Shown in pieces: positions 9,606-18,085 of a DNA stretch of 52,343 nt. This DNA is from Methanosarcina sp. UBA293 (GTDB taxonomy: Archaea; Halobacteriota; Methanosarcinia; Methanosarcinales; Methanosarcinaceae), in the NCBI GenBank assembly GCA_002499445.1, contig DALS01000035.1, forward strand, positions 1-52,343, written 5' to 3'. The position numbers were made by a program, and so were the translations under genes. Positions within the stretch are counted from its first letter, which is position 1. Every line of letters begins with the position of its first letter. The notes under the pieces are model-generated. The model was not told the DNA's origin. It worked only from the letters and a program-made list of their open reading frames with translations, and ran no database searches.

Positions 9606-9776
9606 ATGCCAAAAGTAAGCGTTGAAATTCCTAAAGAGCTCTTGGATGACCTTAATAAGCATGTGGGAGATAATAAAAAATTCGTAAGTCAATCTGATGC
9701 TATCCGAACTGCCATACGAAAGATGCTGGATATGATGGATGATATCGATCGAAGGCATGGGAGACTCAATAAATAA
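9606..9776 (+). CDS. Small ribbon-helix-helix (CopG/NikR-type) DNA-binding protein
   Basis: 56 aa from ATG 9606; an in-frame ATG at 9591 would add five residues. The sequence PKVSVEIPKELLDDLNKHV followed by SQSDAIRTAIRKML is the classic RHH pattern: an N-terminal beta strand that enters the major groove, then two helices with the S-x-AIR turn. Such proteins bind DNA as dimers and often repress their own gene. There is no adjacent toxin gene and no metal-sensing ACT domain as in full-length NikR. Exact 25-bp direct repeats lie about 156 bp before the start and 30 bp after the stop. Its place beside the replication origin is notable but the function is unknown. Confidence 0.75.
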   Translation: MPKVSVEIPKELLDDLNKHVGDNKKFVSQSDAIRTAIRKMLDMMDDIDRRHGRLNK

Positions 9777-9806
9777 GTAAAAAATCTTAAATGAAATAAG
9801 CTCTAT

Positions 9807-9831
9807 GAATCTTAATCTAGTACTTTATTCT
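9807..9831 (+). repeat. 25-bp direct repeat, copy 2 (right of RHH gene)
   Basis: Exact copy of 9425-9449, beginning 30 bases after the stop of the RHH gene. The shared word TCTAGTACT recurs in the palindrome at 11569-11592. Confidence 0.85.
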
Positions 9832-9930
9832 TATAACCCAGTATTTTCCAACGAAATTTTTAATTATTTAGCTTTGTTCATTGATCAGCCTAAACTTACT
9901 CTTCTACTAAAAAGAATAAGAATAGGCTTT

Positions 9931-9995
9931 GTAACAATGTGAGTTATTTCTAGAAGGGGGCTATTGTAATAATGTGAATTATTTCTAGGAGGGGG
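9931..9995 (+). repeat. Two 30-bp G-tailed tandem repeats at the origin edge
   Basis: Units at 9931-9960 and 9966-9995 (period 35) differ at three positions, and both end in a run of five G. The second runs straight into the minus-strand ORB at 9996. Iterated elements of this kind are common at archaeal origins. Confidence 0.75.
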
Positions 9996-10330
9996 ACCCC
10001 TACATTTCGAGTGGAAAGGGTTTCATGATTCCAAAAGAAATAAATTTATCGTTCTAATAGAACTTACTTGTCTTACAAGATGGAAATTTTTGATTAAATG
10101 TTCCTTTATCAACTAAATATTTTTTAATTTAATCAACTATTTAAATTAATAATGTTTAAATTAGTAATGTATATATACTATAAGTTCTATAACATAACAA
10201 CATTATATTGCTTTAAAACAAAATAAAATTTTGTTTTTATTTTGCTGCTTTTTATCTCCAAGCTCTTTAATGGAAACAATGGGGTTGGGGGGTTATATAA
10301 ACTCTCCAGTGGAAACAATGGGGTCTTCTC
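9996..10330. other. Putative chromosomal replication origin core (ORBs around AT-rich unwinding region)
   Basis: Archaeal origins carry ORBs, bound by Orc1/Cdc6, with a mini-ORB core close to TCCAGTGGAAACAAAGGGG. Here a minus-strand degenerate ORB (9996-10017) and two plus-strand ORBs (about 10271-10286 and 10303-10325, TGGAAA words 39 bp apart) flank about 240 bp of very AT-rich DNA (10025-10265), a natural candidate for the unwinding element. Orc1/cdc6 lies 2 kb downstream with no recognisable gene between. The ORB assignment is from consensus; origin activity is inferred. Confidence 0.75.
10303..10325 (+). other. Origin recognition box, best match
   Basis: CTCCAGTGGAAACAATGGGG agrees with the mini-ORB consensus at nearly every base, with one substitution (AAT for AAA) before the G-run. 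A second, 5'-truncated copy (TGGAAACAATGGGGTT) lies at 10271-10286, followed by a run of G. Confidence 0.85.
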
Positions 10331-10754
10331 TTTGTTTTTCTATTTTCTTTCATTTTTTAATTATTCAGTTTTTCCTTTATTTCCATCACTTTAGAATTAT
10401 TTAGAGATCATATGCTGAAACAGTGCGTTTTTCAAGAAATTACTGTCTCAGTTATTAGAATCTAAAAGCTTTGGTTTAACGAACAAAACCTTGAGATAAA
10501 ATTCCTTGAGCTAAATTCGAACTTATTTGCGAATCGGACTGTCTATAAAATGTAAAATGATATAGAGTTTAAGCAAATCATAGAATTTTATCGAATTTAA
10601 ATAATTCTAATAAATTTTTAATTAAGGTTAATTAAAGGAAATTTACATCAAGATTACATCAAGATAATCTAAAAAAATAACTAAAGTTTGTAAATATAAA
10701 ATAAAAATTTGAATTGTTTAGATGTATATAAGATGTATATATAATGACTATATG

Positions 10755-10832
<78 letters not shown>

Positions 10833-10858
10833 TCCAATTGTATAATTCAATTGTATAT

Positions 10859-10987
10859 GAGCCTATCCCAAAAGCCATTTAATTCTTAATCATCAAGAAT
10901 TTTAGGATTGTTTTCATGATTAGAAACTCGATTGATTATTCGGAATACAGGATTCAGATAAGTAATTTTGAGTTTTGGGATAGGCTC
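10859..10987. mobile_element. MITE-like element, 129 bp with perfect 15-bp terminal inverted repeats
   Basis: GAGCCTATCCCAAAA (10859-10873) is matched by its exact reverse complement at 10973-10987. The ends resemble those of IS5-group elements (GAGCCT...AAAA). The interior is about 99 bp with no transposase, so it would need a transposase in trans. A 3-bp TAT on each side may be a target duplication, but that is weak in such AT-rich DNA. Confidence 0.75.
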
Positions 10988-11195
10988 TATTAGAAAATTA
11001 GAGAAATTAGAAATATATTTTGACAAATTCGAGTTAAACCTGAGTAAAGTAATCAAAAACTCTAATAGCTTCTTCCACATGAAAGGAAGGGTTTAAATTT
11101 ATTCTCCGTTTTCTTTGGAATTTGGAATCTTTTATCTCAAGCAGATTGTGTCTTATGATGATGGTTTTTTTGCTAGATTTTTTCGGTAAAACTTA

Positions 11196-11218
11196 TCTCC
11201 ACTGGAAATAAAGGGGTC
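11196..11218 (+). other. Origin recognition box
   Basis: TCTCCACTGGAAATAAAGGG followed by GTC matches the ORB consensus, with C for G in the dyad and T for C after AAA. It has the same orientation as the 10303 box, 0.9 kb further toward cdc6. It may be an outlying Orc1 site or part of an extended origin. Confidence 0.75.
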
Positions 11219-12359
11219 TTTACCATAACAATTAATAAGGTATACTTCCATTGCATCTACTGCAAATATGCTTAAAATTACTGGTTTATATATACATTTC
11301 GCCTAAAATTTTAACTAGAGACGGGATTAAGATGGTATTAAGACTGTATTAAATATTGATTTTTCTCTGGGCTTTAGGGCATCTTAACATATTACCTGTT
11401 ATTTAGAAGCAATTAATAGAAAATGAAAACTTCAGGCATTAACTATAAGAATTGTGTATTTTTTATTCCTTTCTCTTCAAGAGTAAGATTCACAAAATTT
11501 TTTCATAAAAAATTCAACGAGTAATAAATTAAATTTTCAGAATCTCTAAAGTGAATTTAAATTCTATATCTAGTACTAGATATAGTACTAGAAGATAAAA
11601 ATTTACCCTTTCCAAACATCCCCCACTCAAAAGCCCTAATTACGTTCTAAATTCCTTCATGCTCTCATAGTAAGTAATTCTCTCATAGTAATTATATGAA
11701 GGTACTCAATGGTTATCTTAATCATTGTAATATCTTAGTCATTGTAATTATTGAAATAAGCTTGTCCAGTAGTTGAGGTTATCATTATCTAAAATATCTG
11801 AGCAGGATAATTTAAAGACAACTTTACAAAGGTTATTTTAAAAAGGTAACTTTAAAACAGAGATATTCGATATTTAAAGTTTCACACAATTAAAATTATG
11901 CAGCCTGTAAAAATCTCCAGATTCAGACATCAGTAAAATGTTTAAAAAAAGAATAAAACTCAAGACTAAAATTCTTATGTTAAAAATTTCAAAAAACTAA
12001 GCTTAGTTATGCTCAGTTATAAGTATATAGGCTCGTCTTAAATCTGAAAAATTTAAAAAATAAAATTTATTCCAAAAAACATATTTGCTTGAAAAAGTCT
12101 ACTTATTCTAGTTTATAATATAAAAACGAAGGTAAAAAAACTTAGTATAAAAGGTTATATGAAAAACTTAGTGTAAAAGGTTCATATGATCTATTAGGTT
12201 CATATAGTATATTAATAATTAAAATTATCAATTATTATAATAATAACTTTCATCTGTCAATTATCAAGGTTAAAATATGCAATTATCAATGTTAAAATAT
12301 GACAACTGTCTTAATCTCCTTATATACCTGACATCATCAACTATTATAGAGGGTCACTC
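11219..12359. other. AT-rich region upstream of cdc6
   Basis: 1.1 kb without a gene. It holds a palindrome at 11569-11592 (arms TCTAGTACTA and TAGTACTAGA, spacer GATA) and repeated ATTATCAA/TTAAAATATG words near 12240-12300. A TATA-like TTATATAC lies at about 12320-12327, some 33 bases before the cdc6 start, which fits a promoter with a very short leader. Confidence 0.55.
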
Positions 12360-13604
12360 ATGATAAAAGCTCATTCATTAGACGGCTTATTCGAAAAATT
12401 ACTTGACGGGAAATCAATTTTCAAAAATAAAGAAGTACTTCGGCCTTCTTATACGCCTGACCTTTTACTGCACAGGAATGAACAAATTAATAGCCTTGCA
12501 ACAATCTTGGTTTCCGCACTCCGAGGAGAGACTCCTTCCAATGTACTGATTTATGGGAAAACAGGTACAGGAAAAACTGCGGTTACTCGATATGTTGGGA
12601 AAGAACTTGAGAGAGTAAGCGAAGACAAATCACTTTTCTGCTCAGTTGTTTATATTAATTGTGAAGTGATCGACACACAGTACAGGCTCCTTGCAAATCT
12701 TGCTAGACATTTCGAAGAAGAAGTTCCTATGACAGGATGGCCTACTGATCAGGTTTTCATGAAATTTAAGGAAGCAATTGATTCAAGAGAGCAGGTCATC
12801 ATCATAATTCTGGACGAAATTGATAAGTTGATCAAAAAAGGCGATGAAGTTCTTTATAATCTCTCGAGGATCAATACAGATCTACGGAAAGCCAAAGTCA
12901 GTATGATTGGCGTTTCAAATGATTTGAAATTCACTGAATTTCTGGACCCCAGGGTCAAAAGTTCCCTTGGTGAAGAAGAACTAATTTTCCCTCCTTATGA
13001 TGCTGAACAGATCAGCGATATCCTGAAACAAAGGGCGAAAATGGCCTATAACGATGGCGTTCTCGGTGAAATGGTAATCCCATTATGCGCCGCTTTTGCA
13101 GCTCAGGAGCATGGTGATGCTAGGCGCGCACTCGATCTTCTGAGAGTATCAGGGGAAATTGCAGAAAGGGAAAACCAGCCTCAAGTTCTTGAAGAACATG
13201 TAAGGCACGCTCAGGAAAAAATCGAAATCGATCGCGTTGTCGAAGTAGTAAGAACCCTTCCTACCCAATCCAAACTCGTACTCTATAGTATCATCCTCCT
13301 GCGAAATCGAGGCAGAGAAGGCAAGAATGTCACTACAGGTGAAATGTACAATGTCTACCGCCAGCTCTGTCATCACATTGATGTGGATATTCTCACGCAG
13401 CGCAGGGTTACCGACCTCATGTCCGAACTTGATATGTTGGGTATAGTCAATGCAGTAGTCGTAAGCAAAGGTCGTTATGGCCGGACAAAAGAAATTTCCT
13501 TGAGCGTTCCAGTAGAAAATACTCGTAGAGTACTTCTTGAGGATTACAGGCTAAAACCCTTGGTAGATTTCAAGAGCTCAGTTTTCAATAAAATGTTTTC
13601 TTAA
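12360..13604 (+). CDS. cdc6: Orc1/Cdc6 replication initiator
   Basis: 414 aa AAA+ ATPase that binds ORBs and loads the MCM helicase. Walker A GKTGTGKT is at 66-73, Walker B ILDEID around 150-155, sensor 1 region SMIGVSND at 181-188 and sensor 2 GDARRALDLLR from 252. The C-terminal about 120 residues form the winged helix that contacts the ORB, with a typical segment near LTQRRVTDLMSELDMLGIV. The start ATG follows GAGGGTCACTC. Position just after an ORB-rich, gene-poor region is the usual archaeal origin arrangement. Methanosarcina can carry more than one Orc1/Cdc6; which paralogue this is cannot be fixed here. Confidence 0.96.
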   Translation: MIKAHSLDGLFEKLLDGKSIFKNKEVLRPSYTPDLLLHRNEQINSLATILVSALRGETPSNVLIYGKTGTGKTAVTRYVGKELERVSEDKSLFCSVVYINCEVIDTQYRLLANLARHFEEEVPMTGWPTDQVFMKFKEAIDSREQVIIIILDEIDKLIKKGDEVLYNLSRINTDLRKAKVSMIGVSNDLKFTEFLDPRVKSSLGEEELIFPPYDAEQISDILKQRAKMAYNDGVLGEMVIPLCAAFAAQEHGDARRALDLLRVSGEIAERENQPQVLEEHVRHAQEKIEIDRVVEVVRTLPTQSKLVLYSIILLRNRGREGKNVTTGEMYNVYRQLCHHIDVDILTQRRVTDLMSELDMLGIVNAVVVSKGRYGRTKEISLSVPVENTRRVLLEDYRLKPLVDFKSSVFNKMFS

Positions 13605-13971
13605 GGGATGAGATCTTCATCCAAGTTTTTAATTCTCTTTTAATCTTCCTTACTTCAGGTTTTCTTGTTATTTTTTACTCTGTTTTTACTCTGTTTTTTT
13701 CGTTACCCAATTTTTTCATTATTCAAGTGTCAGTTTTCAGGAAATGATATATATGATCCTGTGGTTTGACTAGAATCAGATTATAAACGTGGTTAATGTG
13801 TATACTCCTCCAATATTCAAGTCTGTTAAGTTACTATTATAAAAAGTCCGCTAAGTTACTATTATAGATCTACTCATCTTTCAATTAAGATTCAACGCTT
13901 CAAAAACTTCTAGTTTAACTCAATACAAATTCAATTTAAATATAATAGTTCAACTTTAAAGGGTAATTTTT
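13605..13971. other. Intergenic region after cdc6
   Basis: No gene. T-runs at 13630-13720 can terminate cdc6. The phrase TAAGTTACTATTATA occurs twice (about 13827-13841 and 13852-13866). The rest is AT-rich and probably holds the promoter of the next gene. Confidence 0.4.
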
Positions 13972-14532
13972 ATGAAAATAATAGCATTCGTAGGCATGCC
14001 GGCATCTGGAAAATCAGAAGCTGCCAGAATTGCTGCTGAGATGGGCATTCCCATTATTAACATGGGTAACGTGATCCGAAAGGAAGTTTTAAGACTTGGA
14101 CTTGAGCCCAATGACTCCAACACCGGAACGGTTGCAACACAACTGCGCAAATGCGAAGGCATGAATGCAGTCGCCATACGCTGCATTCCTTTAATCAAGA
14201 AGGCTGGCTCTGATCTTGTTGTTGTGGATGGAGTACGCGGGATTGCCGAAGTGGAAACCTTCAGGCAAGAGTTCGGAGAAGGTTTTATCCTGATCTCTAT
14301 CTACGCTCCTATCGAAATTCGTTTTTCCAGAATTCAGAAACGAGGCAGAATCGATGATATGAATAATATAGACGGGCTTCGTCACAGGGATGAACGAGAA
14401 CTCGGCTGGGGTATGGGAAAAGCCATAGAAGCGTCCAACGTTGAAATTGAGAATAATTCCACTCTTGAAACTTTTAAAGAGGACGTTATTGAAGTTTTGA
14501 GCAACTACTTAGGAAGGAATACTGTCAAGTAA
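13972..14532 (+). CDS. UPF0200 family P-loop kinase-like protein
   Basis: 186 aa. The P-loop GMPASGKS is at residues 8-15, followed by an NMGNVIRKE segment and a basic lid-like region (FSRIQKRGRIDD), as in dephospho-CoA kinase and nucleoside-monophosphate kinases. The family is archaeal and its substrate is unproved. Its neighbour UPF0201 follows after 178 bases on the same strand, a pairing I recall next to cdc6 in Methanosarcina. Start ATG 13972 is preceded by AAAGGGTAA. Just after the stop, a 17-bp phrase TTCAAAAACCAAGCCTT is repeated. Confidence 0.85.
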   Translation: MKIIAFVGMPASGKSEAARIAAEMGIPIINMGNVIRKEVLRLGLEPNDSNTGTVATQLRKCEGMNAVAIRCIPLIKKAGSDLVVVDGVRGIAEVETFRQEFGEGFILISIYAPIEIRFSRIQKRGRIDDMNNIDGLRHRDERELGWGMGKAIEASNVEIENNSTLETFKEDVIEVLSNYLGRNTVK

Positions 14533-14710
14533 TTTTCAAAAACCAAGCCTTTCAAAAACCAAGCCTTTTAAAAAATCGAGCTCGATAAATGATTCTCCTG
14601 AGCAGCTTTTAATTGAGCAGCTTAGAATAATTCTCCAGAATGAATATTTGAAATGATTCTCTAAAATAAATCCTTTAAATAATTAATTTCAAAATCATTG
14701 GAGCAGATTT

Positions 14711-15187
14711 ATGATACATGTTAAGGTCTCAGCAGCTGTATACCCTACAGAAGATCCTGAAAAGGTCGTCGAAGCAATTTCGTCCCTTTTTACTGATATT
14801 GAACTCGAAAAAGAGGAAATTAAGACCACTGAACCTGGGACAGGAGTTTCTCCCTCTTTTTTCTTCTTAGGAAATGGTGGAATTGACATTCTGCGTACTC
14901 TGCATTGGCTTATTCGCAGAGAAGAAATTATAGACAGTGTCCGCAATAAAGCTTTCAGTAAAGGCTTGTCCAGTGATGGACTTTCGGTCCGTTTTTTGCT
15001 CAACAAGCAGGCTGCTTTTGCTGGGATCCCAAGTATTCCTGCACAGGAAGAACCTCTTGGATCTATCGAGGTGATTATCAGGGCTGACTCTCAGGAAGAA
15101 ATGGAAAGGTTTTTTGAATGGCTTTTACCCCCTACTGAAAGAGGAAAACCTGTTGTTGAAGTAGAAATAGGGTATGTGGAGAAGTGA
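14711..15187 (+). CDS. UPF0201 family protein (RNA-binding-like)
   Basis: 158 aa, starting MIHVKVSAAVYPTEDPEKVV, typical of the archaeal UPF0201 family (COG1325), which has a fold like ribosomal protein L5 and is thought to bind RNA. The sequence shows an alternating beta-alpha pattern, a central FFLGNGGIDILRTLHWLIRR segment and an acidic C-terminus. It follows the UPF0200 gene on the same strand and may be co-transcribed with it. No catalytic motif is seen. Function is not established in the family as far as I know. Confidence 0.85.
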   Translation: MIHVKVSAAVYPTEDPEKVVEAISSLFTDIELEKEEIKTTEPGTGVSPSFFFLGNGGIDILRTLHWLIRREEIIDSVRNKAFSKGLSSDGLSVRFLLNKQAAFAGIPSIPAQEEPLGSIEVIIRADSQEEMERFFEWLLPPTERGKPVVEVEIGYVEK

Positions 15188-15226
15188 AGAAACTGAGCTA
15201 TTGAGTGAATCATTTATAACTGATTC

Positions 15227-15311
15227 AGTTAAAGAAATGAGTTAGTTAAAGAAATGAGTTAGTTAAAGAAATGAGTTAGTTAAAGAAATGAGCTAGTTAA
15301 AGAAATGAGTT
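15227..15311. repeat. Five 17-bp tandem repeats
   Basis: AGTTAAAGAAATGAGTT occurs five times head to tail with one substitution (GAGCT for GAGTT in copy 4), between the UPF0201 gene and the TIM-barrel gene. Each unit contains an ATG, but none opens a long frame. Confidence 0.95.
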
Positions 15312-15350
15312 ATGCGTATATTGATAAATGAAAAGGAATGAATTTTCGTT

Positions 15351-16124
15351 ATGCAATTACAGAGAATCAGTTATTCCTCACGTGCAGTCGCTCAAGATCC
15401 TTTCAAATGGGCTTACACGCTTGAAGATTATGGGTATACCGGTTGGGAAATCGTACAGGAAGGGTCTCAATGTCTGAATAGCAAAAATATCCAGAATTTA
15501 AAAAATATCAGTGAAACCACAGGCCTTGAACTAACTCTGCACCTGCCTTTCTCGGATATGAATCTAGCAGGTTTGAATAATTCAATCAGGACAGAAGTTC
15601 TCAGGCAAATGAAACACTATCTGACTCTTACCTCTAACTATGTCAACCTAGCTGTAATACATCCTGGCTATCTTTCTCCTCATGGTGCGCAGGTCCCGCA
15701 GGAAGCCTATTTTACCAATCTTTCTTCTCTCCAAGAAATTTGTGATTTTGCAGCGGATTTCGGAATTCTGGTTGCTATTGAAAACATGCCAGACTTGCCA
15801 AAGATCTTTGGAAAATATCCCGACGAGATGCTTGAGATGCTTGAATCCATTGGAAGTCATAACGTAGGTTTTACTTTCGATGTTGGGCACGCAAATACAG
15901 TTGGACTTATTGATGACTTCCTTGATCTCCTTAAAGAAAAAATCTCCCATGTTCATATCCACGATAATATGAGCAAAAAAGATGAACATCTCCCCCTGGG
16001 AAAAGGTACCATAGACTGGAAAAGAGTTATGGAAAGGCTTTCGGATTATAAGGGAATTTTTGTTACTGAGATGAGTTCTGTAGAGGAAGGAATTCAGAGC
16101 CTTGAGTTTTTAAAAAATCTTTAA
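15351..16124 (+). CDS. Sugar-phosphate isomerase/epimerase-like TIM barrel protein
   Basis: 257 aa, member of the xylose-isomerase-like / AP-endonuclease family 2 superfamily (COG1082). Metal-ligand type segments are visible: LTLHLPFSD, VIHPGYLSPHG, IENMP, FTFDVGHAN, HVHIHDN and a C-terminal VTEMSS with Glu, placed as in the divalent-metal barrel enzymes. It could be a sugar isomerase or epimerase or an endonuclease IV relative; the substrate is unknown. It follows UPF0201 after a 17-bp repeat array and stands on the same strand. No neighbour points to a particular sugar pathway. Confidence 0.8.
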   Translation: MQLQRISYSSRAVAQDPFKWAYTLEDYGYTGWEIVQEGSQCLNSKNIQNLKNISETTGLELTLHLPFSDMNLAGLNNSIRTEVLRQMKHYLTLTSNYVNLAVIHPGYLSPHGAQVPQEAYFTNLSSLQEICDFAADFGILVAIENMPDLPKIFGKYPDEMLEMLESIGSHNVGFTFDVGHANTVGLIDDFLDLLKEKISHVHIHDNMSKKDEHLPLGKGTIDWKRVMERLSDYKGIFVTEMSSVEEGIQSLEFLKNL

Positions 16125-16275
16125 ATTTCAAGAAATTTTTAGAATTTTTAAGATTCTGTGATTTTTCAGATATGTATCTATGATTTTCAAGAGTTTATCT
16201 GTGATTTTCAAGGGTTTGATTTTTAACTTTTCTTCATTCCTGCGCTTTCTACTCAGGTAAATCTCCTTCTTATAA

Positions 16276-16373
16276 CTCTTTCTTTCCTTTCAATTTCTTT
16301 CAATTTCTCTCAATTTCTTTCAATTTTCTTTCAATTTTCTTTCAATTTTCTTTCAATTTTCTTTCAATTTTTC
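16276..16373. repeat. 11-bp TTTCTTTCAAT-type tandem repeat reaching into a gene's stop codon
   Basis: About eight units of a T-rich 10-12 bp repeat. Its right end encodes the last residues (EKLKEN) and stop codon of the GGCT-like gene on the minus strand. On that strand it reads GAAAGAAAATT repeats downstream of the gene. Confidence 0.85.
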
Positions 16374-16976
16374 TCTCAAGTATTTGGTCCAGTCGCCATG
16401 ATCGATTCTTTCAGACTCAGGCTTCTCATCATAAACATAAATGAAACCTCTGAACTTTTGTTCACCTATTCCAAGATCCACATATTCCCTGTGATATCCT
16501 CCGTAAAGTTCCATATAGTCAATTGTTCTGGCGACTTCAAGTTGTTCTTTTCCTGAAAATCTGCGTACTTCGGCTACAACATAGGAATCTTCCGAAGGGT
16601 AGACACCTGGGTAGGGTCCCAGCGAGTAAAGGGCGTATCCTCTTACTTTTGTTATTCCCAGGAACTCTGACCTGTTTTGCAAGTTGAAACGCCGGCTATT
16701 GTAAAGACCATCTCTAAGGCTGCCATATAGTGCTATGATGAGCTCTTTTTCTTCCGGCCTTTGGTAAGAGCGCTGCCAGCAGACATTTCTATGAAAACGT
16801 TTCTCTGAGGAAGTTCTATCTTTTAGAGTCTTATCACTTACTATGTTTTCTCTATCTTCGCATATGCTGTCTTCACATACGCTGTCTCCACATACGCTGT
16901 CTCCACATACGCTGTCTCCACATATAGTTTCGTCTTTTCCTGAATCAGTTTCATCTTTTCCTGAATCCTTTTCCAT
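16353..16976 (-). CDS. Gamma-glutamylcyclotransferase-like (AIG2/GGCT fold) protein with Cys-repeat N-terminus
   Basis: 207 aa. The C-terminal about 120 residues form a GGCT-fold domain: IALYGSLRDG carries the YGSL substrate-binding motif, and MELYGGYHREYV matches the family's late Glu/Tyr-Arg segment. Some members cyclise gamma-glutamyl groups or remove such adducts. The first 75-80 residues are not part of the fold; they contain KDET repeats and five five-residue units of the form G/E-D-S-V/I-C from a 15-bp DNA repeat (about 16861-16925). The extended start looks genuine because AAGGGA precedes ATG 16976. The Cys-rich segment may be a neutral in-frame expansion or a metal or redox tail. Confidence 0.7.
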   Translation of the reverse strand: MEKDSGKDETDSGKDETICGDSVCGDSVCGDSVCEDSICEDRENIVSDKTLKDRTSSEKRFHRNVCWQRSYQRPEEKELIIALYGSLRDGLYNSRRFNLQNRSEFLGITKVRGYALYSLGPYPGVYPSEDSYVVAEVRRFSGKEQLEVARTIDYMELYGGYHREYVDLGIGEQKFRGFIYVYDEKPESERIDHGDWTKYLREKLKEN

Positions 16977-17014
16977 ATCTTATTCCCTTAAATGAATTTA
17001 TCACAAAGAGACTC

Positions 17015-18085
17015 TTATTTTGAAAAACCGTAGCCTGCAAATCTCTGTGGCAGGTCAAGGTTTGCCAGCAGGAAACGATCCTCTTTGTTATAGGCTACTT
17101 TCTTATTGCCTGAGAGTTCCAGTACGCAGGCACTGCCGGGTTTTACTTCATTTACTTCCTGCCCATCAACCAGAATTTTTTCAACACGTACAGGTTCGGA
17201 CTGCAAGCCAACAAAAAGATGAAGCACACTTGAGGTTTCAATTGCCCGCGTGAATTTCGAGATAGTACATTGAAGGGTATAGTCAGTACTTACGATTTCT
17301 TTGTCGGAGATGATAAATCCTCTTTCTATATCTTTGGCCTGCACATTTTTAAGGCGCATCCCGACTCTGGTGCCTGTGGGTGCATTGTCAATATCCACAT
17401 CATGGCTCTGAATAGACCGAATTTCAATGTCCCTGTCCAGCGGGAAAATTTTGGTCTTATCTTTGTCTTTTGAGATTCCCTGTTTGACAACTCCGAGAAC
17501 AACGCAGCCTTTTCCAGTGACATTAAAGGCATGATCTATAAACACCCTTGCAGACAGGTCGTTCATCTCAGCCTGTTCAGCTTCGATTTTTTCCGAAACT
17601 TCGTTAATTTTGGCTTTGAGATCTTCCACACCTTCAAATGGATTTTTTGCACTTTTATTGGTATTCAGGGAAATGCATTCCCAGTCCTGAAGAGAAGTGC
17701 CCACAGTCATTAATTTTATTTTCTTTTTCAGCTCATCGGTTGCATGCATATGGGTGCTGTCGGACTTTGTCAGGGCAATTATTCCATGTTTAAAGCCAAG
17801 CAGGTCCAGGGCAACAATACATTCTCCGGTATGAACACTTGCAGGATTGTCTCTATTAAGCCCATCAGGAGGGATGCAAAGGATTGCCATATCTGAAACA
17901 TTCAGTGCCGTAACCAGGGATTTTAAGGTTTTAGGATAGCTGTGAGGGTCCACAAAAACCATTTTCCGGTTCTCTTTATCGTTATTATATAGGGTTATGT
18001 CGGAGGATGTCCCTTTTTTCCCAAGATTTGCGGCAAGGGAAGTTCTTCCACTCTTTTCTGTCCCGATAATTGCAAGATTTGTCAT
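17015..18085 (-). CDS. SelB/EF-Tu-like protein with degenerate GTPase domain
   Basis: 356 aa, arranged as in archaeal SelB-like elongation factors: an N-terminal G domain (about 1-180), then beta-barrel domains (from about 190, with FNVTGKGCVVLGVVKQG typical of EF-Tu domain 2). The P-loop reads GTEKSGRT (8-15), so the invariant Lys is Arg. The G3 motif is VDPHSY (45-50) without the expected DxxG Gly. G4 is TKSD (106-109). GTP hydrolysis is therefore doubtful. It could be a tRNA- or ribosome-binding factor that lost GTP control. The start ATG is preceded by GAAGGAATCC. There is no link here to selenocysteine or pyrrolysine genes. Confidence 0.75.
   Translation of the reverse strand: MTNLAIIGTEKSGRTSLAANLGKKGTSSDITLYNNDKENRKMVFVDPHSYPKTLKSLVTALNVSDMAILCIPPDGLNRDNPASVHTGECIVALDLLGFKHGIIALTKSDSTHMHATDELKKKIKLMTVGTSLQDWECISLNTNKSAKNPFEGVEDLKAKINEVSEKIEAEQAEMNDLSARVFIDHAFNVTGKGCVVLGVVKQGISKDKDKTKIFPLDRDIEIRSIQSHDVDIDNAPTGTRVGMRLKNVQAKDIERGFIISDKEIVSTDYTLQCTISKFTRAIETSSVLHLFVGLQSEPVRVEKILVDGQEVNEVKPGSACVLELSGNKKVAYNKEDRFLLANLDLPQRFAGYGFSK

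Noticed and set aside
17020..17713. Plus-strand frames across the SelB-like gene
   Set aside because: They are antisense shadows of a gene with clear domain content on the minus strand.
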